NCBI GenBank assembly: GCA_964532995.1
Contig: CAZHJN010000019.1
Coordinates: 1 to 36,292, forward strand
DNA length: 36,292 nt
DNA from: DTJG01 sp964532995
GTDB lineage: Bacteria; Ratteibacteria; UBA8468; B48-G9; DTJG01
Direction: 5' to 3'
The notes beneath the pieces are model-generated. The model did not search any database. It was not told the origin of the DNA and worked only from the letters and a program-made list of their open reading frames with translations. A program made the position numbers and the translations under genes. This document shows positions 17,562 through 25,287 of this stretch, piece by piece; within the stretch, counting starts at the first letter, position 1, and each line of letters opens with the position of its first letter.

Positions 17562-19107
17562 AAAGGTCTCCTTTCCATACACCACTGTCATCCAGCTGAA
17601 GTTGCTCTGTATTTCTCAGGAAAACAAGGTATGAAACAAGATAATTTACAATCGCAGAAGACAGTGAATTTTTTGCCTGTAAATAAGACTCCTGCGCTTC
17701 AAGTAAATCCCTTGTTGTTGCCCTTCCTGCCTGAAGCATCAGATCAGTGCTTTCAACCCTTCTTGTTGCCAGTTCCAGACTGTTTTTTTGAACAATATAA
17801 CTTTGATAGGATTCTTCAAGCGACCTGATGGAATTGAATATTTCAAGTTTTATGTTTTCCTTTTTCAGGGTAAAATCCCTGTTTTTTCTATCAAGGTTTA
17901 TCAATGCCTGTTTATACCGGTTTCTTACTGAGATTCTGCCTGTCGGTAAATCAAAATCAATACCAGCTGAATATGAGGGTTGTTTGAAATCAATATCAAA
18001 ATTGGATTTTTCTTCTGTTGACGAGGATATAGTTGCACTGAAATCAATTTTTGATTTGAGATAACTTTTTGCAATCGCAAGATTTCTTTCCGCATCATAC
18101 ACATAGTCCGAATATGTCATAAGGTCAAGTCTGTTTGACAGAGCATATTCCATTGCTTTTTTTTCATCAACCTCCAGATGCGTTAACCCCTTTTCAATAA
18201 AATTTTCCAGCCCTTTACTATCAAGGATAATTTTATTTTCAGGAGATAGTCCCAGAAATATCTTAAATTCATCCTCCTGCTGTTTATAGTCATTACCTGC
18301 CTGTATCCACTGCTGGTAAGCCCTGTACTCATTCTGCCGCGCCTGGTCAGCCTGCAAAGGAGAAAGTCTGCCGGCTGTTGCGAGCATTTCTATTCTTTCT
18401 CTTGTGTCCTTCAGGAATTGATAGTTTTTCCAGTAATTATCAAGATTGTTTTTCGCAAGAATAATTTTGAAATATTTTTCCGCAACCTGCACAGAGAAAT
18501 TTCTCTGATATCTTAAAAATGACCTTATCTGATAAACCACATTTCTTTCTGCCTGAACAAGGTTTTCCTGTGCAACAAGCCTTCCAGCACCCTGAAAAAG
18601 AGGTTGCAGTATATTTAAACTCAGTGCATTCTCATATGTGTTCTGTTTTGTTCCTGTTAGATATTTTGTAAGATAACCGCCAATATCAAAGGTGATTTTT
18701 GCTCCCTGCGCAAGCCATTTTACAAGAGATAGATTCAAATTTCCCGATACTTTTTCATTACCGTCAGAAGAATTCCATTTTATTGAACCCGAAGCATCGC
18801 GCTGGATGCCATAGAGATAACGCTGGTATGTGAGGGACAGGGCTGCTAAATAAACATCCTCTTTTGCGCTCTTATATTCGCGATTATTCTTCGCTGCCAG
18901 AATCAGGGCATCCTTAAGAGAAAGAAATATTGTTTCCTGTTCGGTGTTATCCTGTGGAACAATTATTATCTTACCTTTTTCTGCTGGCTGCTTTTTTTCT
19001 TTCAGGATTGCGGAAACCTCTTTATCCGCGCTCCTTTCATAATAGGAGACGCTGCAGCCGCTGAGAAAAAAGACCGTCATTGCAAAAGATAGAATTTTTT
19101 TATACAT
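17533..19107 (-). CDS. TolC-family outer-membrane efflux lipoprotein
   Basis: A 524-residue outer-membrane factor, the exit duct of the tripartite exporter. The signal peptide has a lipobox LSGC, giving acylation at Cys18 as in OprM/NodT-type channels. The body has two related helical halves, with LSLKDALILAAKNNREYKSA at the start of the first and long heptad-like helices (NLVQAERNVVYQIRSFL, ESYLQAKNSLSSAIVNYL). Together with the next three genes it forms a full MacAB-TolC-type operon. The substrate could be a drug, lipid, peptide or siderophore. Confidence 0.92.
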   Translation of the reverse strand: MYKKILSFAMTVFFLSGCSVSYYERSADKEVSAILKEKKQPAEKGKIIIVPQDNTEQETIFLSLKDALILAAKNNREYKSAKEDVYLAALSLTYQRYLYGIQRDASGSIKWNSSDGNEKVSGNLNLSLVKWLAQGAKITFDIGGYLTKYLTGTKQNTYENALSLNILQPLFQGAGRLVAQENLVQAERNVVYQIRSFLRYQRNFSVQVAEKYFKIILAKNNLDNYWKNYQFLKDTRERIEMLATAGRLSPLQADQARQNEYRAYQQWIQAGNDYKQQEDEFKIFLGLSPENKIILDSKGLENFIEKGLTHLEVDEKKAMEYALSNRLDLMTYSDYVYDAERNLAIAKSYLKSKIDFSATISSSTEEKSNFDIDFKQPSYSAGIDFDLPTGRISVRNRYKQALINLDRKNRDFTLKKENIKLEIFNSIRSLEESYQSYIVQKNSLELATRRVESTDLMLQAGRATTRDLLEAQESYLQAKNSLSSAIVNYLVSYLVFLRNTEQLQLDDSGVWKGDLYEKIIGESS

Positions 19108-19110
19108 AAC

Positions 19111-19138
19111 ATTATACGACGGGTTTATTACATGTAAG
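19111..19138 (-). promoter_or_regulatory. Possible promoter of the export operon
   Basis: On the minus strand, CTTACA at 19138-19133 and a perfect TATAAT at 19116-19111 are separated by 16 bases in the 33-base gap before the TolC gene. The -10 box ends only three bases before the ATG and no ribosome site is seen, so the spacing is tight even for a leaderless start. Confidence 0.35.
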
Positions 19139-19140
19139 GT

Positions 19141-20202
19141 TTATGGTCTTGTTTCTCTTATAGTATCCACCATTATCCTGATATTGTCCAGCGGGATATT
19201 GTTATGAAGTTCTGTTGATGAACCCGGGAAATACCAGGGTCCGGCATCCTCGATAGCTTTTTTCACTGCCATTTTTACCTGCTCGGGTGTGCCAAATGGA
19301 AGTAACTGACTGCAATCAATTCCTCCAATCATTATTAAACGGCTGTGTTTCTTTCTGATTTCCTTCAGGTTCATTCCTGCGATAACCTCAAGAGGGTTCA
19401 ATCCATCAATTCCTGTCGCAACAAGTTCATCAAGAACCGGCATCACATTTCCATCTGTGTGAAAAATGAATTTAACTCCCTTTTTATGGTAAGCATCCAC
19501 CAGCATTTCCAGATGAGGGTAAAAATATTTTTTCATGATGATTGGAGAAAATAAAGGACCATTTTTTGAAGCGATATCCTCGCAGTCAAAAATTGCAGGA
19601 AACCGGGAAATTTTTTTTGCCGTGTTTATAACCTGCACTTTGAATGCTGTTCCTTTTTTCATATACGTATCAAAAAGATCAGGGTAATCATTGATAAAAT
19701 AAGAGAAAAGTTCAAGTCCAATTCCTGCATACAGCTGTAAGCCTGTTTTGATCAAATAATTACCAAAAATAAAAACGTTTTTGAATTCATTTCTGAGCCG
19801 GGCAATTTCTTCAATACGTCCATCAAGTGCTTCTGCTTCCTTTTTTACATTTTCTGGTTCAGAAAAAAAATCTATGTCACTTTTTACATTTTTGACAACA
19901 TCATCAATGGTTAGAGTGAATCTTCTGTGATACCAGGCAGTCCACCTCTTCTGTTCTATGATTGTACCATCCTCCGCCACGATTTTTTCTTCTTTTTGCG
20001 GATACAAAATGATCCACCTTGTTGCATCGACCATGTTTTCAAGTGCGGCATGCACAACCTCTTTTCCATTTTCAACGGTCAATTTTCTTCCGGCATAGTA
20101 TTCAATTGCGGCATCATTTGCCAGGATATCAAACATCGGGTATCTGTCGAAATCCTGATGGTTCAAAACCGCAATGCTTCTCTGCTTTCCATTTATTTTC
20201 AT
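19141..20202 (-). CDS. Uroporphyrinogen-decarboxylase-fold protein (methyltransferase-like), copy B
   Basis: A 353-residue cytoplasmic TIM-barrel protein of the UROD superfamily, which includes HemE and the corrinoid:CoM methyltransferases MtaA/CmuA. It lacks the HemE signature at the N-terminus. The zinc-ligand region reads FIFHTDGN (His248, Asp250), followed by GIDC (Cys297) and LPFGT. Cobalamin methyltransferases use His-x-Cys plus a later Cys, so the middle ligand is changed here. It starts on a four-base ATGA overlap with its upstream homologue. A methyl-transfer role is an inference; no corrinoid protein is encoded nearby. Confidence 0.8.
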   Translation of the reverse strand: MKINGKQRSIAVLNHQDFDRYPMFDILANDAAIEYYAGRKLTVENGKEVVHAALENMVDATRWIILYPQKEEKIVAEDGTIIEQKRWTAWYHRRFTLTIDDVVKNVKSDIDFFSEPENVKKEAEALDGRIEEIARLRNEFKNVFIFGNYLIKTGLQLYAGIGLELFSYFINDYPDLFDTYMKKGTAFKVQVINTAKKISRFPAIFDCEDIASKNGPLFSPIIMKKYFYPHLEMLVDAYHKKGVKFIFHTDGNVMPVLDELVATGIDGLNPLEVIAGMNLKEIRKKHSRLIMIGGIDCSQLLPFGTPEQVKMAVKKAIEDAGPWYFPGSSTELHNNIPLDNIRIMVDTIRETRP

Positions 20203-21206
20203 TGGTTCTTGAGTGTTTCTATCATAGCGGCGATATTTTCCACTTTTGCTCCATAGGGAATTGAGTGCGCTGGAGCAGCAATATAACCGCCATCTTTACC
20301 TATTTCATCGAGAAGCCGTTTTACATGATCTTTTGTTTCCTGAACAGTGCCATATGGAAGTATTTTCTGGGTACTGATACCACCGTAAAAAGAGAGCCTG
20401 CTTCCAAAATCTCTTTTAGCCTGGAAAACATCAATCACTTCTGGTTGAAAAGGGTTGAATACATCAAGCCCTGCTTCAATGAGAGAATTGAAAAGTTCGT
20501 CAACCTTTCCACAGGAATGTATGAAAACATATTTCCCCTTTGATTTAACAAAGCTGTACATTTGTTTGATTCTTGGTTCAATGAATCGGTGCCACAAATG
20601 TGGACCCATAATCAGACCTGTCTGCTGTCCCCAGTCATCTCCAATCAAAATACCATCCACGGGAAGACCGCACAGTTTTTCAAGAATTTTCATATTATAC
20701 TGACAGATTTTATCAAAAAGTCCATCCACAAATTTCTTGTTGTTAACCATTGCCACAAGCAAATTTTCCATGCCTGTCATTGTCCATGCCCTTTCAAACA
20801 GACTGAAACCAAGGTTTCCAATACAGAAACATTTATCAATGTTCTGTGCTATGGATTCAACAGCTTTATGTTCATCAAAAACAGAATCAGGATCAGGGAA
20901 TTCATACTCGTCTGTGTTTTCCTCAGATAGCACACGATTACAAACAGTTCCGACGTCATCGTGAAACTTTCTATACCATCTCACCCCGAAATGATCCTCC
21001 CAGACATATGGTTCCACTTCTTTCCATAATCCATCTCTTGTCCACTCAACAAAATAAAGATAGTTTCCTAATTTTTTTTCAAAATCAGGATCATTGTAAT
21101 ACTGGACCATCTGCTGCTTAACCCTGGATGTAAATCCGATATTATACGGTACTACCGAGCACCGGTAATGTTCCAGTGTTTTCTTAACAATATCTCTTTT
21201 TTCCAT
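20199..21206 (-). CDS. Uroporphyrinogen-decarboxylase-fold protein (methyltransferase-like), copy A
   Basis: A 335-residue homologue of the next gene. GILIGDDWGQQTGL (190-191 Asp pair) and FIHSCGKVDEL (His230, Cys232) match the zinc motif of MtaA/CmuA-type methyltransferases. The later ligand position reads GGIST, with no cysteine, followed by LPYGT. The pair may therefore form a heterodimer in which each copy keeps part of a site, or may bind different substrates. A good ribosome site (AAGGGGTG) and an extended -10 precede the ATG. No HemE signature is present, so a role in haem synthesis is unlikely. Confidence 0.8.
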   Translation of the reverse strand: MEKRDIVKKTLEHYRCSVVPYNIGFTSRVKQQMVQYYNDPDFEKKLGNYLYFVEWTRDGLWKEVEPYVWEDHFGVRWYRKFHDDVGTVCNRVLSEENTDEYEFPDPDSVFDEHKAVESIAQNIDKCFCIGNLGFSLFERAWTMTGMENLLVAMVNNKKFVDGLFDKICQYNMKILEKLCGLPVDGILIGDDWGQQTGLIMGPHLWHRFIEPRIKQMYSFVKSKGKYVFIHSCGKVDELFNSLIEAGLDVFNPFQPEVIDVFQAKRDFGSRLSFYGGISTQKILPYGTVQETKDHVKRLLDEIGKDGGYIAAPAHSIPYGAKVENIAAMIETLKNQ

Positions 21207-21223
21207 GGTTCACCCCTTAAAAA

Positions 21224-21232
21224 ATTATAACA
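21224..21232 (-). promoter_or_regulatory. Extended -10 promoter of the UROD-fold pair
   Basis: TGTTATAAT on the minus strand, 17 bases before the ATG at 21206, with a ribosome site between. It lies back to back with the larB promoter in a 66-base divergent gap. The -35 region is weak. Confidence 0.5.
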
Positions 21233-21235
21233 TAA

Positions 21236-21264
21236 TTTACGATTTTTGTTTGCTGTTGTAAAAT
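21236..21264 (+). promoter_or_regulatory. Leaderless-type larB promoter
   Basis: TTTACG at 21236-21241 and TAAAAT at 21259-21264 are separated by 17 bases. The -10 box ends eight bases before the ATG at 21273, and there is no ribosome site. The same -35 (TTTACG) occurs in the rpsT promoter. Confidence 0.55.
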
Positions 21265-21272
21265 ATTTTTCT

Positions 21273-22010
21273 ATGGAAAGGAAAAAGCTTGAGGAAATTC
21301 TTAAAAAATACAAAAAGGGAAAACTTGATCTTTGTAATGTCCTTGAGGAACTAAAAAACCTTCCTTTTAATGACCTTTTTCATTCAAAGATTGACCATCA
21401 CAGAGCCCTGAGGCTTGGATTTCCAGAGGTTGTTTATGGAGAAGGGAAAAAATTGGAACATCTGAAAGCTATTATTTCTCAGCTCAATGAAAAATATTCA
21501 AAATTTATTGCCACAAGAGTTTCAGGTGAGTATGCTGAAGAGATATTGAAAGATCACCCTGAATTTATCTACTATCCGGAAGCAAGAATACTGGCGAAAG
21601 GAAAACCGGTTAAACAGAAGAAAAAAGAGGTGGCTGTGATCTGTGCGGGCACAGCCGATCATTATATAGCAGAGGAAGCAGCCATCACCCTTGAAATTAT
21701 TGGAAAAGGTGTGGAAAGAATCTACGATGTTGGAGTAAGCGGGATCCACAGAATCATCCCGCACCTGAGAAAGATTAATAAATGTAAGATACTTATCGTT
21801 GTTGCAGGGATGGAAGGAGCTCTTCCAGGGGTTGTGGCTGGAATTACCGGTAAGCCTGTCATAGGCGTACCCGCATCTGTCGGATATGGAACAAATCTGA
21901 AAGGAATAACACCTTTGCTTACAATGCTGAATAGCTGCAGTCCAATTGCAGTTGTTAACATAGATAATGGTTTTGGAGCCGCTTTCTTTTCCTGGCTCGT
22001 ATTGAGATAA
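21273..22010 (+). CDS. larB: LarB, nickel-pincer cofactor biosynthesis carboxylase
   Basis: LarB carboxylates and hydrolyses nicotinic acid adenine dinucleotide, the first step towards the nickel-pincer nucleotide of lactate racemase-type enzymes. The 245 residues have an N-terminal helical domain with IDHHRALRLGFPEVVYGEGK and a C-terminal PurE-like domain with VICAGTADHYIAEEAAITLE, VVAGMEGALPGVVAGIT, GVPASVGYGTN and NIDNGFGAAFF. All are strongly LarB-like. larC, larE and larA are not in the window. The ATG at 21273 is chosen over 21246 because of the promoter position and the family N-terminus. Confidence 0.93.
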   Translation: MERKKLEEILKKYKKGKLDLCNVLEELKNLPFNDLFHSKIDHHRALRLGFPEVVYGEGKKLEHLKAIISQLNEKYSKFIATRVSGEYAEEILKDHPEFIYYPEARILAKGKPVKQKKKEVAVICAGTADHYIAEEAAITLEIIGKGVERIYDVGVSGIHRIIPHLRKINKCKILIVVAGMEGALPGVVAGITGKPVIGVPASVGYGTNLKGITPLLTMLNSCSPIAVVNIDNGFGAAFFSWLVLR

Positions 22011-22032
22011 AATGAGAATTTTCTGAAAAATC

Positions 22033-22041
22033 TGATAAAAT
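22033..22041 (+). promoter_or_regulatory. Extended -10 upstream of the small lipoprotein
   Basis: TGATAAAAT after the larB stop, the same extended -10 form as that before the acyl-CoA synthetase. The -35 region is weak. An AGGG ribosome site at about 22058 follows. Confidence 0.4.
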
Positions 22042-22067
22042 AGATTTATTAAGAAAAAGGGATGCCC

Positions 22068-22394
22068 ATGATTAAAAAAGGTGTAATTTTTGGAATTTTG
22101 ATGGCTTTTATTTTTTCAGGTTGTGCAGTTTTACCTTCTTACAGGGTAGCTCGAGAAGGCAGAAAAATGATAACCGATTATCCGGCCAATAAGGCTGCTG
22201 TGGCAAGGGCAATAAAGGAACACAGGGTTATCCATGGTATGACAATGGAAGAGGTTATGGAAAGCTGGGGACCTCCTGAGATTGAGCACGAATTATTGAT
22301 AAATTGTAGACTTTATCATTCCTGGGCTTACAGAAAAAATTATAATACCCGCGTTCTTTATTTTCATCGTGGTATTCTTGTGGATATAAAATAA
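22068..22394 (+). CDS. Small lipoprotein with a BamE/SmpA-like segment
   Basis: A 108-residue lipoprotein: MIKKGVIFGILMAFIFSGC has a lipobox FSGC with acylation at Cys19. The middle segment VIHGMTMEEVMESWGPPEIE resembles the BamE/SmpA signature (GMT..QV...LG.P), and the end (NTRVLYFHRGILVDIK) has beta strands like that fold. This may be an outer-membrane assembly helper, but the match is short. The ATG at 22068 is preferred to 22062 because the AGGG site is then six bases away. dcd follows two bases after the stop. Confidence 0.65.
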   Translation: MIKKGVIFGILMAFIFSGCAVLPSYRVAREGRKMITDYPANKAAVARAIKEHRVIHGMTMEEVMESWGPPEIEHELLINCRLYHSWAYRKNYNTRVLYFHRGILVDIK

Positions 22395-22396
22395 CC

Positions 22397-22936
22397 ATGG
22401 TTTTTTCTGATAGGTGGATAAAAAGAAACGCCAGAAAAGGACTGATTGAGCCATTTTTTGAATCAAGTGTGAAAAAGGGAGTTATGAGTTATGGCGTTTC
22501 TTCATACGGTTATGATTTCATGCTCGCTGATGAATTCAAAATCTTTACAGGTAAAAAGCCGGTTGATCCAAAAAATCCTGACCCTGACTCCTTTAAGAAT
22601 TTTGTCGGAAAAATTTGTGAAATACCTCCGGGTGGTTTTGTGCTTTCGAGAAGTGTGGAATATTTCAGAATTCCAAGAAATTGTCTCGGTATCTGTTTTG
22701 GAAAATCAAGTTATGCGCGTTCAGGAATAGTTGTTTATGTGACTCCACTTGAACCTGAATGGGAAGGTCATATAACCGTTATGATTGCCAATTTTGCACC
22801 TGTTCCAAACAGGGTTTATTCAGGCGAGGGAATTTGTCAGGTTGTGTTTTTGAAAGCTGCAGGTATATGTGAGAAATCATATGCGGATAAAAAAGGGAAA
22901 TACCAGAAATCACAGGGTATCATCTTCAGCAGATGA
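22397..22936 (+). CDS. dcd: dCTP deaminase
   Basis: A 179-residue trimeric enzyme that deaminates dCTP to dUTP for thymidylate synthesis. Hallmarks are SSYGYDFMLADEF, KSSYARSGIVVYVTPLEPEWEGHITV (with the catalytic Glu and substrate residues), and GEGICQVVFL near the end. The length is normal. There is no ribosome site; translation is probably coupled to the preceding lipoprotein gene. Whether it makes dUTP or acts as the bifunctional dUMP-forming type cannot be decided here. Confidence 0.93.
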   Translation: MVFSDRWIKRNARKGLIEPFFESSVKKGVMSYGVSSYGYDFMLADEFKIFTGKKPVDPKNPDPDSFKNFVGKICEIPPGGFVLSRSVEYFRIPRNCLGICFGKSSYARSGIVVYVTPLEPEWEGHITVMIANFAPVPNRVYSGEGICQVVFLKAAGICEKSYADKKGKYQKSQGIIFSR

Positions 22937-22946
22937 TTGTCAGGTT

Positions 22947-23288
22947 GTGGCGGGTATCGATATTCTTGAAAGGGCAAGGATCAGGAAAGCAATCACTGAT
23001 TATGGTGAAAGATTTGTGAAAAAGATTTTTACCAAGCGTGAAATCAAAAATTTTCCTGAAAACAGGGAACTCTATTATTCAATCGGGTTTTCATTAAAAG
23101 AAGCTTTCTGGAAAACCCTTCCTTCAGATATCCAGAAAAAGACATATTTTGATGACATTGAAATCATCTGGAAAAGAAAAAAACCAGAAATTTTTCTTTC
23201 TGGGATTAAGGCAAAAAATACTGATGTTTCCTGCATTTACAGCAGGAAATTGATTTTAAGTTATATAATAAGACACTTGAAGAGTTAA
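22947..23288 (+). CDS. AcpS-like 4'-phosphopantetheinyl transferase
   Basis: A 113-residue AcpS-type enzyme that would load the phosphopantetheine arm onto acyl carrier protein. VAGIDILERARIRKAI has the metal-binding Asp of the family motif GIDI, and YGERFVKKIFTKREI and SIGFSLKEAFWKTLP have the second metal-binding Glu and catalytic Lys. The start is taken as GTG at 22947, because family members begin immediately before GIDI. In-frame ATGs at 22869 and 22881 would add unrelated residues inside dcd. The C-terminal half is divergent, so it may serve a specialised carrier protein. Confidence 0.72.
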   Translation: MAGIDILERARIRKAITDYGERFVKKIFTKREIKNFPENRELYYSIGFSLKEAFWKTLPSDIQKKTYFDDIEIIWKRKKPEIFLSGIKAKNTDVSCIYSRKLILSYIIRHLKS

Positions 23289-23290
23289 CC

Positions 23291-24283
23291 ATGGGAAAGA
23301 TACACATTATAACCGGTGGAATGGGTTTTATTGGAAGTGCGCTCGTCTGGAAATTGAATGAACAGGGGATTGAAAATATTATAATCGTGGATTCTTTCAA
23401 CGGTCAGGATTCATGGAAAAATCTTGTTAACCTGAGATTTCTTGATATCATTGACAGGGATACCTTCATCCAGAACCTCGAACAGAATAAATTCAAAGAT
23501 AGCGTATACGGAATACTTCACATGGGCGCATGTTCTGATACAACAGAAAAAAATACAGCCTTTTTACTTGAAAATAATTACCGCTACACAAAAAGGCTTG
23601 CCTCATGGGCAATAAAGAACAAATGCAGGTTTGTATATGCTTCCTCTGCAGCCACATATGGCGATGGCCCTGATTTCTCGGATGAGGAAGAAAAGCTTGT
23701 TAATCTGAAACCATTGAATATGTACGGCTATTCAAAACATCTTTTTGATCTCTGGGCATACAGGGAAAAATTTTTCTCCAGTATCGCTGGGCTTAAATTT
23801 TTCAATGTCTTTGGGCCGAATGAATACCATAAGGGTGAGATGAGAAGCGTTATACACAAAAAGTTCATTGAGATTCAGCAGACCGGCATCGCAACACTAT
23901 TCAAATCATACAGACCCGACTGTGGTGATGGTGAGCAAAAAAGGGATTTTATCTATATCAAGGATGCGGTGAAGATGACAATTTTTGTTTATCTCAATCC
24001 TTCGGTCAATGGAATTTTTAATATCGGAACAGGTGTGGCGAGAAGTTTTAACGATGTTATCAGATGTATCTTCAAAGCACTTTCAAAAAACGAAAACATA
24101 AAATATATTGAGATGCCGGATGCGATAAAAAATTCTTACCAGTATTTCACTCAGGCTGTTATTTCAAAAATACGAAGCGCAGGATATACAGAACAACTTT
24201 TTACCCTTGAAAATGCAGTTGATGATTACATCAAAGGATACCTTCTCAGGGAAGACCCTTATCTAAAAATCAGTCCTTATTGA
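23291..24283 (+). CDS. hldD: ADP-L-glycero-D-manno-heptose 6-epimerase
   Basis: A 330-residue short-chain-dehydrogenase-fold epimerase making the heptose precursor of the LPS inner core. It has a dinucleotide motif ITGGMGFIGSAL at 7-18, LHMGACSDTTEKN, catalytic YGYSK (Tyr145, Lys149), FFNVFGPNEYHKGEMRSV and KRDFIYIKDAV. All are diagnostic of HldD/RfaD rather than generic epimerases. It starts two bases after the AcpS-like gene and ends 14 bases inside the convergent hydrolase gene. The host therefore very likely makes heptose-containing LPS, in line with lptE. Confidence 0.95.
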   Translation: MGKIHIITGGMGFIGSALVWKLNEQGIENIIIVDSFNGQDSWKNLVNLRFLDIIDRDTFIQNLEQNKFKDSVYGILHMGACSDTTEKNTAFLLENNYRYTKRLASWAIKNKCRFVYASSAATYGDGPDFSDEEEKLVNLKPLNMYGYSKHLFDLWAYREKFFSSIAGLKFFNVFGPNEYHKGEMRSVIHKKFIEIQQTGIATLFKSYRPDCGDGEQKRDFIYIKDAVKMTIFVYLNPSVNGIFNIGTGVARSFNDVIRCIFKALSKNENIKYIEMPDAIKNSYQYFTQAVISKIRSAGYTEQLFTLENAVDDYIKGYLLREDPYLKISPY

Positions 24284-25067
24284 CTCTTTCTTTTATCCTC
24301 AGGGCGATCTTTCCCAGTAAAAAAGAAGCACCAGCAATATAGCTTGCCTCAGTTAAAGCGCTTGTTCCATGGGTTTCGCCCTGAAGCACAAATAACTCTG
24401 GTTGAAATTTTTTTGAAGCAGCGGATAGCATTGCGTGGAATCTGTAACATGCTTTTTCATCTATCCTCGGGTCTTTTTCCCCGATTGAAATGCACAAAAA
24501 TCTATCTGCAAGTGCTGGAACAAGATTTTCTGCATTTGCTGAAAGTACAATTTTGTTTTCTTTCAGTCTATTAAATTCTTTCAATACTCTCAGATCAGTT
24601 ACAGGTGCGCAAACGGCGGCTGCATAAACACGACTGTCATGAGCCATTATATGCATTGCAGAAAAACCCCCTCTTGAAACTCCCATAAGCGCAACTGTTT
24701 GTTGCCACGCAAGATTTTCCTTTATCGCAATATCAATTATTCTGGATCCGATTTTTCTTATTGTTTCAATTACATTGACTCCATCAGATATAGCGTTAGC
24801 CCATCCCACAAGTCCTTCTCCGTATCGGTTGATAAGTTCTCCATGATTTGGAAGATCAAAACTTGCAACATTATAACCGGCAGAAAGGAAAATGTTGGGA
24901 ATTGTATTGTAGGTGGTGTGGTTTAATGATGTTTTCCAGTCTGTTGTAATGGCTAACAACAGAGCAGGTCTGCTGCTTGTATTTTCAGGTTTCCTGACGA
25001 CAAAACTGTATTGTTTTCCGTTTAACCTGAAACTGTATTGCCTGTCCTTAAAAGCCGGAGTATTCAT
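24270..25067 (-). CDS. Alpha/beta hydrolase (prolyl-oligopeptidase-like)
   Basis: A 265-residue serine hydrolase with the nucleophile elbow GVSRGGF (Ser131), an acid in SIGEKDPRID and a likely catalytic His in LQGETHGT. The N-terminal strands (YSFRLNGKQYSFVVRKPE) precede the canonical core. The start is the ATG at 25067; an upstream GTG at 25103 lies inside a long hairpin and is rejected. No signal peptide is present. The substrate is unknown: an acyl ester, acetylated sugar or peptide is possible. Confidence 0.78.
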   Translation of the reverse strand: MNTPAFKDRQYSFRLNGKQYSFVVRKPENTSSRPALLLAITTDWKTSLNHTTYNTIPNIFLSAGYNVASFDLPNHGELINRYGEGLVGWANAISDGVNVIETIRKIGSRIIDIAIKENLAWQQTVALMGVSRGGFSAMHIMAHDSRVYAAAVCAPVTDLRVLKEFNRLKENKIVLSANAENLVPALADRFLCISIGEKDPRIDEKACYRFHAMLSAASKKFQPELFVLQGETHGTSALTEASYIAGASFLLGKIALRIKERVNKD

Positions 25068-25084
25068 TATCTGGTAATGAAAGA

Positions 25085-25111
25085 GGGGAAGGGTGATATT
25101 CACCCTTCCCC
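25085..25111 (-). terminator. Perfect 12-bp hairpin after the stress operon
   Basis: A perfect inverted repeat with arms at 25085-25096 and 25100-25111 and a three-base loop. It sits between the stop of the cysteine-rich gene (25121) and the hydrolase start (25067). On the minus strand the tail is only moderately T-rich (TCTTTCATT). On the plus strand GGTTTTATCTCATTTTTT follows. It may terminate the stress operon, act in both directions, or stabilise the mRNA. Confidence 0.6.
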
Positions 25112-25120
25112 GGTTTTATC

Positions 25121-25264
25121 TCATTTTTTCGGCTTCATCGGTTTGCCACAACAAACCGGAACCGGTTGATTCTCATCAACTATTTTTGTAGAACACTTTT
25201 CAGGTGCAACAGCGCATTCATATTCTTTCTTCTGTTTCTGTCTACCGCAGCAGCATCCGCACAT
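25121..25264 (-). CDS. 47-residue cysteine-rich, desulforedoxin-like mini-protein
   Basis: This small gene has a very strong ribosome site (GGGGAGG) and encodes 47 residues. It starts MCGCCCGRQKQ (four cysteines in the first six residues), continues KEYECAVAPEKC and ends VPVCCGKPMKPKK. The CCGKPM ending matches the second metal-binding half of desulforedoxin and of the small domain of desulfoferrodoxin. The first half has C-x6-C instead of C-x2-C. It is 23 bases downstream of rubrerythrin in the stress operon. It probably binds iron or zinc and may pass electrons to rubrerythrin or superoxide reductase; the function is inferred. Confidence 0.75.
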   Translation of the reverse strand: MCGCCCGRQKQKKEYECAVAPEKCSTKIVDENQPVPVCCGKPMKPKK

Positions 25265-25287
25265 TATTTATCACCTCCCCTGATTGA

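Noticed and set aside
19141..21206. The UROD-fold pair as hemE (haem biosynthesis)
   Set aside because: The HemE N-terminal arginine signature is absent, the genes are tandem, and no other haem genes are nearby.
25068..25103. GTG start of the alpha/beta hydrolase at 25103
   Set aside because: It sits inside the 12-bp hairpin, has no proper ribosome site and adds residues without family character; the ATG at 25067 is better.
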